DNA of 10,903 bases from Streptosporangiaceae bacterium (GTDB lineage Bacteria > Actinomycetota > Actinomycetes > Streptosporangiales > Streptosporangiaceae). The stretch covers positions 1 to 10,903 of the forward strand of contig JASIBM010000231.1 in NCBI GenBank assembly GCA_030045175.1. The letters run 5' to 3'. Shown here piece after piece: positions 5,568-10,903 of the stretch; the first letter of the stretch is position 1, and each line of letters begins with the position of its first letter. The notes under the pieces were generated by a model. That model was given only the letters and a program-made list of their open reading frames with translations. It ran no database searches and was not told where the DNA came from. A program made the position numbers and the translations under genes.

Positions 5568-6827
5568 ATGGACAATGTGGCCATGAGGGCCGATCCTTCG
5601 AGCGCGGGGCTTGACGAGCGGCAACTCCCGCGGATCACCGAGCACCTTCAGGCCCGATACATCGACGCCGGGCGGATCGCAGGCTGCCAGATCGCCGTCG
5701 CCAGGCACGGCCAGGTTGGCTACTTCCGGTCCTTCGGCGCGGCCGACCTCGAGCGGTCGGTCCCGGTGCGGCCCGGCACGATCTGGCGGATCTACTCGAT
5801 GACCAAGCCGGTCACCGGCGTCGCGCTGATGTCCCTGTACGAGCGCGGCATGTTCCAGCTGGGCGACCCCGTGACGCGCTTCATCCCGCAGTGGCGGGAC
5901 CTGAAGGTCAGGGAAAGAGGGCCGGCTGGCACCGAGCTGCTGGTCGATCCCGAGCGTCCCATGACGGTGCGCGACCTGCTGATGCACACGTCCGGCCTGG
6001 GCTTCGGCGGCGGCAAGACACTCGCCGAGCTGTTCTCTGCGCAGGGCCAGGTACCGGGCGTCGGGTTCGCGCCTGGGCACCGGCCTGGCTCGAAGGCGAC
6101 GCTGGAGACCATGATCGATCGCTACGCCGGCCACCCGCTTGAGTTCCATCCGGGCACCGCGTGGCTCTACTCGGTGTCGACAGATGTCTGCGCGCGGCTC
6201 GTCGAGATCATCTCCGGCCAGCGCTTCGACCACTACCTGCGGCACGTCGTGTTCGAGCCCCTCGGCATGCGCGACACGGCGTTCAGGGTGCCCGAAGACA
6301 AGGTGCACAGGTTTGCGGCTTGTTACCGCAGGGACGCCGCCAAGAGGCTGGTCCTTGCCGATGACCCGCGGCGTAGCGGGTACCGCGAGGAGCCGTCGTT
6401 CCTGTCGGGTGGCGGCGGGCTCGTCTCGACCACGGCCGACTACCTGAGGTTCTGCCAGATGATGCTGAACGGCGGGGAGCTAGATGGCGCGCGCATCCTG
6501 GGCCGCAAGACGATCGAGCTGATGACGTCCAACCACCTGCCCGGTGACGCCGACCTGCGATCGGTCGCGTTCCCAGGCGGCTATGGCGAGGTGGGGTTCG
6601 CCGGCATGGGGTTCGGCCTGACCGTCGCGGTCGCCAAGGCCCCGGCGCTCACGCAGGTCATCGGGTCGGCCGGGGAATACATGTGGGGCGGCGCGGCGTC
6701 CACGATCTTCTGGGTGGACCCGGCGGAAGACCTCATCGTGGTGTTCATGACCCAGCTGCTGCCCTCAGGCACGTTCAACTTCCGTGGCCAGCTCAAGGCG
6801 CTTGTGTATCCGGCGCTCGTCGGCTGA
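5568..6827 (+). CDS. Beta-lactamase-fold serine hydrolase (family VIII esterase / class C-like)
   Basis: A 419-residue serine hydrolase of the beta-lactamase/penicillin-binding-protein fold. The nucleophile motif is S77-M-T-K80 (WRIYSMTKPVTG), the second motif is Y201-S-V (AWLYSVSTDV), and the third is W373-G-G (GEYMWGGAAS). YS in the second motif and WGG in place of KTG are characteristic of EstB-like family VIII carboxylesterases, so ester or amide hydrolysis or transacylation is more likely than penicillin hydrolysis. I see no signal peptide, so it is probably cytoplasmic. Start: ATG 5568 gives a normal N-terminus (LDERQLPRITEHLQARY follows). GTG 5505 has AGGGG 5 nt upstream and would add 21 residues; ATG 5583 is also possible. 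It leads the plus operon, divergent from the peptide gene, with a 93-bp gap to the ACP gene. It may process or release the product (inference). Confidence 0.9.
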   Translation: MDNVAMRADPSSAGLDERQLPRITEHLQARYIDAGRIAGCQIAVARHGQVGYFRSFGAADLERSVPVRPGTIWRIYSMTKPVTGVALMSLYERGMFQLGDPVTRFIPQWRDLKVRERGPAGTELLVDPERPMTVRDLLMHTSGLGFGGGKTLAELFSAQGQVPGVGFAPGHRPGSKATLETMIDRYAGHPLEFHPGTAWLYSVSTDVCARLVEIISGQRFDHYLRHVVFEPLGMRDTAFRVPEDKVHRFAACYRRDAAKRLVLADDPRRSGYREEPSFLSGGGGLVSTTADYLRFCQMMLNGGELDGARILGRKTIELMTSNHLPGDADLRSVAFPGGYGEVGFAGMGFGLTVAVAKAPALTQVIGSAGEYMWGGAASTIFWVDPAEDLIVVFMTQLLPSGTFNFRGQLKALVYPALVG

Positions 6828-6920
6828 GCACGCCATGGCCTTCTTCGCGTCTTGGCCTTAGGATGCAGGAGCACGGACGACGCACGCACTGTCAAGCCCT
6901 CGTCCTGGAGGCTGCCGATC

Positions 6921-7196
6921 TTGTCCGCAGACGCTGGCATGGACATCGAGGCCATTGTCCGGCTCGGCCTGGCCGGCGTGCTTGAGCCCCCTGGTGATCC
7001 CGATGAGCTTGACCCGGACCTGGACATGGCGGACGGGTACGGCCTGACCTCGCTGAACAAGGTGATCTTCCTGATGTCGGCGTGTGACGACACCAACGTC
7101 AGCCTCACCTGCTTCACCGAGTCCGACGTGGCCGCGATGCGCACGGTGCGTGACGTCGTGGCCGCGCTGTCCAGGCACGCCGGCCTGGTGGCCTGA
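6921..7196 (+). CDS. Acyl carrier protein
   Basis: A 91-residue acyl carrier protein. The phosphopantetheine site is S44 in DGYGLTSLNKVIFLMSACDD, a variant of the usual DSL motif. It is followed by helix III/IV sequence (FTESDVAAMRTVRDVVAALS). Length and acidic N-terminal half (DPDELDPDLDMAD) fit the family. I chose the TTG at 6921 because GGAGG (6907-6911) lies 9 nt upstream; the ATG at 6939 has no SD in range. The GNAT gene starts 1 bp after its stop. It should carry an acyl group as a thioester for the GNAT, KAS III-like or C45 enzymes encoded next. No elongating ketosynthase pair is present, so it probably carries a preformed acyl unit rather than a growing chain (inference). Confidence 0.88.
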   Translation: MSADAGMDIEAIVRLGLAGVLEPPGDPDELDPDLDMADGYGLTSLNKVIFLMSACDDTNVSLTCFTESDVAAMRTVRDVVAALSRHAGLVA

Positions 7197-7197
7197 C

Positions 7198-7824
7198 GTG
7201 GGCTGGGCTGACCTCGCCGCCACGGCGCTCGAGAACGACCACGTCCTGCTCAGGCCGGTCCGGCCGGAAGACAAGCTGCCGTTGCGCGCCATCGCGCTTG
7301 ACCCGGAGATCTGGCGTTACTTCGTGATCAGGATCACCACCGACGCAGACTTCGACGCGTTCTTCGACGCCGGCCTCGCCGACCTGGCGGCGGGCCGCCG
7401 GGTGCCCTACCTCATCACAGACAAGCGGTCGGGTTCCGCCGCCGGCAGCATGAGCTTCTTTAACCTGGCCGAGCCGGACGGACGGCTGGAGATCGGCTGG
7501 TCCTGGCTCGGCCGCGATTTCCGTGGCGCGGGGATCAACCGGTGGGCCAAGTTCTTGATGCTCAGGCACGCGTTCGAGTGCCTCGGGGCCGAGCGGGTTG
7601 AGTTCAAGACAGACAAGCTGAACACCCAGGCCCGGCACGCCCTGTGCAACATCGGTGCGCGCGAGGAAGGCACGCTGCGCAGCTTCAACCCGATGCCAGA
7701 CGGCAGGCGCCGCGACGCCGTGTACTACAGCGTCCTGCGGGCGGAATGGCCAGGGGTGCGCGAGCGATTGCTGGCCGGGCCTGGGTTCGTCCGCGCGGAC
7801 GACCTGGAAGCCGCCGGCTCATGA
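7198..7824 (+). CDS. GNAT-family N-acyltransferase (RimJ/RimL-like)
   Basis: A 208-residue GNAT protein. The N-terminal strand DHVLLRPVRPEDKLPLRAI (15-33), the substrate strand GRLEIGWSWLGRDF, the acyl-CoA binding turn R109-G-A-G112 (DFRGAGINRWAKFLML) and the late helix region DKLNTQARHALCNIGAREEG (N142) follow the RimJ/RimL order. It transfers an acyl group from CoA, or possibly from an ACP, to an amine. The GTG at 7198 lies 1 bp after the ACP stop, and the 3' end overlaps the C45 gene by 4 bp, so all three are probably translated together. Known parallels: GNAT proteins acylate RiPPs with ACP-bound fatty chains in goadvionin and lipid-RiPP pathways, and MccE acetylates processed microcin C. 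Either N-acylation of the product or self-protection fits here. Confidence 0.9.
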   Translation: MGWADLAATALENDHVLLRPVRPEDKLPLRAIALDPEIWRYFVIRITTDADFDAFFDAGLADLAAGRRVPYLITDKRSGSAAGSMSFFNLAEPDGRLEIGWSWLGRDFRGAGINRWAKFLMLRHAFECLGAERVEFKTDKLNTQARHALCNIGAREEGTLRSFNPMPDGRRRDAVYYSVLRAEWPGVRERLLAGPGFVRADDLEAAGS

Positions 7825-8906
7825 GCCAGGTGGCGGTCCCTTTCATCCGTGCCAGCGGCGACGCGTTCGACATTGGCCACAAGCACGGGGCCGCGCGCGC
7901 CGCCGAGTTGCGCGCGTTCATCGGCGACGACCTGTGCCGCATCAACAAGCTCGCGCCGGTGCCTGTCGCGATCGAGTCGTTGCGCCCTGCGCTCGCCGCC
8001 TACCAGCGGGCCATCGCCGACGCCGCGCCGCTGCTGAGCCTGGAGCTGGCCGGCCTCGCGCGCGGGGCAGGCATCGACGCGGAGATCGCCGTGCTGTTGC
8101 AGGCCAGGCGGGAGATCATCGGGTTCCAGCGGGTCCGCGCGCGCGGCGACTGCACCACGTACGCGAGCCTTTCTGGCGGGCCGGACGGCGGCCCGGTGTT
8201 AGCGCAGACCGTAGACCTCAACGGTGACCTTGAGGACCAGATCGCCGTGCTCGACGTTCAGATGGCGGGCGCGGCGCGGCGCGCGCTCGTGCTCAGCTTC
8301 GGCGGACTGCTCGGGTACCTCGGCGTCAACAGCGACGGCCTGGCGATCGGGCTGAACCTGGTGCTCGGCGGCGACTGGCGCCCAGGCCTGCCGCCATACC
8401 TGGCGATCAGGCACCTGCTCGGCCACTGCGGCAGCGTCGGCGAGGCGCTCGGCGTCCTGCGCGGCCTGCTGCCGCTGGCCAGCTCGCGCTCGCTCACCCT
8501 GTGCGACCCGATGCGCCTGGCCTGCGTGGAGATCATCGAAGATCAGATGCGGATCGTGGAGACGTCGCCTGGCCTGTCGGCGCACACCAACCACTTCCTG
8601 CACCCCGACTTCACAAGCACCGACGAGCTCAACGTGTTCGCGCGCAACTCGTCGCTGCTGCGGCTGAAGGCGTGCGAGGCAGGCCTGGCCGCTATCGGCG
8701 AGTCGGCGGCTAGCGTCGAGGAGCACTTCGCGCTGCTGGCCCAGCCGGGCATCTGCGTGGCGGGCACGGGTGACGTCAGGAGGGAGAAGACGGTAGCCGC
8801 CGTCGTGCTGCTGCCCGACCGGGGCGAGCTGCACCTGCGCCCAGGCGACCCGGCTGCGAGCGCCACCGTGAGCTTCAGCCTTAGCCAGCCGGCGGTGTCA
8901 CGGTGA
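7821..8906 (+). CDS. C45-family Ntn hydrolase (acyl-CoA:6-aminopenicillanate acyltransferase-like)
   Basis: A 361-residue protein of the C45 Ntn-hydrolase family, the group of penicillin acyltransferase. The likely nucleophile is C111 in RARGDCTTYA, where the precursor would cut itself to free the Cys. Supporting motifs are GPVLAQTVDLNGDLEDQ (125-140), SFGGLLGYLGVNSDGLAIGLN (by segment: GYLGVNSDGLAIGLN), and HTNHFLHPDF (255-264), which is highly characteristic. These enzymes form or break amide bonds between an acyl group and an amine. It overlaps the GNAT gene (ATGA) and the thioesterase gene (GTGA), each by 4 bp. Codon 127 (8199-8201) is a rare TTA. Beside an ACP and a thioesterase it may transfer an acyl group to, or remove it from, the peptide product (inference). 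Confidence 0.9.
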   Translation: MSQVAVPFIRASGDAFDIGHKHGAARAAELRAFIGDDLCRINKLAPVPVAIESLRPALAAYQRAIADAAPLLSLELAGLARGAGIDAEIAVLLQARREIIGFQRVRARGDCTTYASLSGGPDGGPVLAQTVDLNGDLEDQIAVLDVQMAGAARRALVLSFGGLLGYLGVNSDGLAIGLNLVLGGDWRPGLPPYLAIRHLLGHCGSVGEALGVLRGLLPLASSRSLTLCDPMRLACVEIIEDQMRIVETSPGLSAHTNHFLHPDFTSTDELNVFARNSSLLRLKACEAGLAAIGESAASVEEHFALLAQPGICVAGTGDVRREKTVAAVVLLPDRGELHLRPGDPAASATVSFSLSQPAVSR

Positions 8907-9697
8907 GCGCCGCAAATGACCCGGGAGCCTGGTTCCTCACCCGCGCTAGTGCTGGCCGGGAAGCCGGCGCGGGGACCGCCAGGATCTTCTGCTTCCCGCA
9001 CGCGGGCGGCAGCCCGCGCCTCTTCCTTGACTGGCAGGCCGACCTGGGCGAGGACGCGGAGATCCTGGCGATCTGCCGTCCTGGCCGCGACCATCGCGCG
9101 GCCGAGCCCGCGCCCACGATCGGCGAGCTGATAGACGGCGCCGCCGCGGCGATCGCCGCGATCGCCGCCGATGACCGGCCGAGCTACCTGTTCGGGCACA
9201 GCCTTGGCGCGCTCGTCGCGTTCGAGGTATGCCGCAAGCTGGCTGAGGCCGGGTCAGCCTCGCCACGGCACCTGGTCGCGTCCGGGTGCTCGGCGCCATC
9301 CTTGCTCCCCTCGCGGCGGGTGAAGCAGATCGCGACCCTCACCGGCCAGGAGTTCGCCGAGGCGATCGGCTTCTTCGGCGGGCTGCCCGCCGACGTGATC
9401 GCCGACGAGAGCGTGCGCGACCTGCTGCTGCCCGGCCTGATCGAGGACTTCCACATGGCCGTCGGCTACCGCTACCAGCCCGGCCACAGGCTCGCGGTGC
9501 CGGCCACGATCGTGGTCGGCACGGACGACCCGCACGTCAAGCTCGCGCAGGTAGAGCCGTGGGACGCCGAGTTCACCTGGCCGCCCGACCGGCACTGGGT
9601 CGACGGCGGCCACTTCTACTTCGAGCAGCGGGCCGGCGCGATCACCGGCATCCTCAGCTCGGTCATCCAGGCTGACCAGCACGTCGAGCTGATCTGA
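8903..9697 (+). CDS. Type II thioesterase (alpha/beta hydrolase)
   Basis: A 264-residue alpha/beta-hydrolase thioesterase of the type found in non-ribosomal peptide and polyketide clusters. Visible motifs are IFCFPHAGGSPRLFLDW (28-44), the oxyanion region CRPGRDHR (58-65), the nucleophile elbow GHSLG (98-102, S100), an acidic residue in VVGTDDP (D208) and the catalytic His in WVDGGHFYF (H237). The type II group releases acyl chains from carrier proteins or clears stalled or mis-primed ACPs. The GTG at 8903 overlaps the C45 stop by 4 bp, and its own stop overlaps the KAS III-like ATG by 1 bp (TGATG), so it is translationally coupled on both sides. The probable target is the acyl-ACP encoded upstream. 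Confidence 0.93.
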   Translation: MSAANDPGAWFLTRASAGREAGAGTARIFCFPHAGGSPRLFLDWQADLGEDAEILAICRPGRDHRAAEPAPTIGELIDGAAAAIAAIAADDRPSYLFGHSLGALVAFEVCRKLAEAGSASPRHLVASGCSAPSLLPSRRVKQIATLTGQEFAEAIGFFGGLPADVIADESVRDLLLPGLIEDFHMAVGYRYQPGHRLAVPATIVVGTDDPHVKLAQVEPWDAEFTWPPDRHWVDGGHFYFEQRAGAITGILSSVIQADQHVELI

Positions 9698-10620
9698 TGG
9701 GCAGCCCCGCCATCTTCTTGCGCGGGCCGAGCTACGTCCTCGGCGAGTTCGAGGTGGACCACACCGACATCGCCAACCTGGCCGAGCTTGCGGCCGTATT
9801 CAACCTCGCCATGGACGCGAGGCTCTGGGGCTGGGGTCGCATCCGCACGAGCCGAAGGGAGCTTGAGGACCTCGCAGCCGACGCGGGAGCCGCGGCGGTG
9901 CGGGCGGCCGGCCTGAGCGGGGCGTCGATCGACGCGCTTGTGCTCTGCTCGAACCGGATACCGGGACCCGCCGAGTCGCACGGCAAGTTCGTCGCTTCGG
10001 TGCTCAGCGCGATCGGCCTAGGCGACATTCCCGCCTACGGAGTGAACCTGAACCGCTGCGTCAACATGCTGGCCGGCCTCGACGTCGCCAGCGCGTTCGT
10101 GGCGAGCGGCAGGCATCGCACGGTCCTGGTGATCAGCACGGACAAGGTGGCCGACGGCGCGGACCGGATGTCGCAATTCGCGCTGTTCAGCGACGGCGCG
10201 GCCGCCTGCGTGGTCGCGGCCGACGCAGGCGAGGACGGCGGCTACGAGCTGCTCGGCTGCGCGACCGCGCAGGACACAGCGACGCTGGACTGGACCAATC
10301 AGATCAGCTCTGACCTCTCGCGGGTAGTCAACGACAGGTTGCTTAACCCGCTCGGGCTGGGGCTCGGTGACATCGCCGCGCTCATGCACGCGAACCTGTA
10401 CACCCCGCTCGTCGTGATGAAGGAACGGCAGGCAGGCTTCAGCATGCAGCAGCTCTACCTTGAGAACATCGGCAGGGTGGGCCACTGCTTCGCCGCGGAC
10501 CCGCTGATCAACCTGGTCGATCGCGCCGCGCTCGGGCACGTCGGCGCGGGCAGTCACTGCATGCTCGCCTCGAGCGTGCCAGGCTCAAGGATAGGCGTGC
10601 TGCTGCGCAGAACTCGGTGA
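9697..10620 (+). CDS. KAS III-like acyltransferase (FabH homologue with Cys-His-His/Asp site)
   Basis: A 307-residue thiolase-fold protein of the 3-oxoacyl-ACP synthase III family. The nucleophile is C121 (GVNLNRCVNMLAGLDVA), and the first His is H231 (ALMHANLYTP). Where FabH has the catalytic Asn (GNT), this protein has G262-H263, with D268 five residues on (NIGRVGHCFAADPL). A His replacing Asn with a following Asp is known from KAS III-like acyltransferases of the CerJ/DpsC type, which move an acyl group rather than make a C-C bond; that function is therefore likely here. The N-terminus (residues 1-60) departs from housekeeping FabH. It is the fifth gene in the coupled run from the ACP and ends 26 bp before the next gene. 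It probably loads or transfers the ACP-bound acyl unit. Confidence 0.88.
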   Translation: MGSPAIFLRGPSYVLGEFEVDHTDIANLAELAAVFNLAMDARLWGWGRIRTSRRELEDLAADAGAAAVRAAGLSGASIDALVLCSNRIPGPAESHGKFVASVLSAIGLGDIPAYGVNLNRCVNMLAGLDVASAFVASGRHRTVLVISTDKVADGADRMSQFALFSDGAAACVVAADAGEDGGYELLGCATAQDTATLDWTNQISSDLSRVVNDRLLNPLGLGLGDIAALMHANLYTPLVVMKERQAGFSMQQLYLENIGRVGHCFAADPLINLVDRAALGHVGAGSHCMLASSVPGSRIGVLLRRTR

Positions 10621-10646
10621 AGGCAAGTTAGGTGCAGGAGGTCGCC

Positions 10647-10903
10647 ATGGCCGTGCTCGACCGGGGGGGCGACCCCCCTGATCCCCCCGTGCAGCCACCC
10701 GCCCCGCCGTTCGAGCTGCCCGACCTGACCGTGGCACTGCCGGCCCGCGCGTTCGAGTTCAGCGAGCGAGCCAGCCAGGACGCCGACACGATCGTCGCGC
10801 TCCCGGCCGACGAGCTGTTCGGCCGCCTGCTGCAGGACCAGGAGTCCGAGGCGATGCTGCTCGTCGCGCTTCGCGTGATCGACGCGTTCCTGACCCAGTC
10901 CGC
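10647..10903 (+). CDS. Unrecognised protein, N-terminal 85 codons only (runs off right edge)
   Basis: An open frame from ATG 10647 to the window end. The start is well supported by AGGAGG 5 nt upstream (10636-10641) and the gene lies 26 bp after the KAS III-like gene, so it probably belongs to the same operon. The N-terminus is low-complexity and Pro-rich (residues 9-21), then FELPDLTVALPARAFEF, then an amphipathic helical part ending LLVALRVIDAFLTQS. I do not recognise the family from this fragment. The first codons contain a G7 run and two C6 runs that could form a hairpin. Confidence 0.75.
   Translation, partial: MAVLDRGGDPPDPPVQPPAPPFELPDLTVALPARAFEFSERASQDADTIVALPADELFGRLLQDQESEAMLLVALRVIDAFLTQS
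10663..10688. repeat. G7 / C6 / C6 homopolymer runs forming a possible hairpin just after a start codon
   Basis: G runs at 10663-10669 and C runs at 10673-10678 and 10683-10688 lie within codons 6-14 of the last gene. G7 can pair with either C6, placing a strong stem in the ribosome-binding footprint. The runs are also slippage-prone in replication, transcription and sequencing. Confidence 0.55.

Noticed and set aside
5511..6308. Long minus-strand frame opposite the serine hydrolase
   Set aside because: The plus strand carries all three beta-lactamase-fold motifs. The antisense product shows no family signature.
6835..6861. Short ORF MAFFASWP between the serine hydrolase and ACP genes
   Set aside because: It has no ribosome-binding site and no coding signal beyond its start and stop; it is probably a chance ORF in the spacer.
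5568..8906. Beta-lactam biosynthesis or resistance cluster (beta-lactamase fold plus penicillin acyltransferase-like protein)
   Set aside because: No IPNS, ACV synthetase, BLS or related genes are present, and the serine hydrolase has the WGG/YS motifs of esterases.

Overview
The window is very GC-rich, with G/C-biased third codon positions, GTG and TTG starts, and tightly overlapping genes. It carries a mycothiol-type DinB/MDMPI family protein (TIGR03084-like) and an ECF sigma factor fused to a ZAS zinc finger. Together these point to an actinomycete, possibly Streptomyces or a relative. I see no rRNA, tRNA, CRISPR array or insertion sequence. No stretch over 300 bases lacks a gene.

Layout. 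(1) 3-866, minus: an ECF sigma factor with a fused zinc-binding domain, running off the left edge. (2) 867-1013: a short spacer. (3) 1014-5407, minus: a five-gene operon. In transcription order it holds a 20-codon peptide gene, a 10-bp hairpin, an RRE-like/E1-like (ThiF/MccB-type) peptide-activating enzyme, an MFS exporter, a phosphotriesterase-like metallohydrolase and the TIGR03084-like protein. (4) 5408-5567: a divergent control region with a plausible promoter for the minus operon, a tandem 10-bp repeat and a 9-bp direct repeat. (5) 5568-10903, plus: a family VIII esterase/beta-lactamase-like serine hydrolase, an acyl carrier protein, a GNAT acyltransferase, a C45 (penicillin acyltransferase-like) Ntn hydrolase, a type II thioesterase, a KAS III-like acyltransferase with an altered triad, and an unrecognised gene cut by the right edge.

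My reading (inference) is that 1014-10903 is one divergently transcribed biosynthetic cluster for a small acylated peptide (RiPP). The 20-residue peptide would be recognised by the N-terminal domain of the E1-like enzyme and adenylated, and the MFS protein would export the product. The ACP, KAS III-like enzyme, thioesterase, GNAT and C45 proteins would prepare an acyl group and attach or remove it. The arrangement precursor / hairpin / E1 / exporter resembles a microcin C operon. However, the peptide ends in Gly, not Asn, and an acyl-carrier module replaces the rest of that pathway. TTA leucine codons in the E1-like gene and the C45 gene suggest shared bldA-type control if the host is a Streptomyces.
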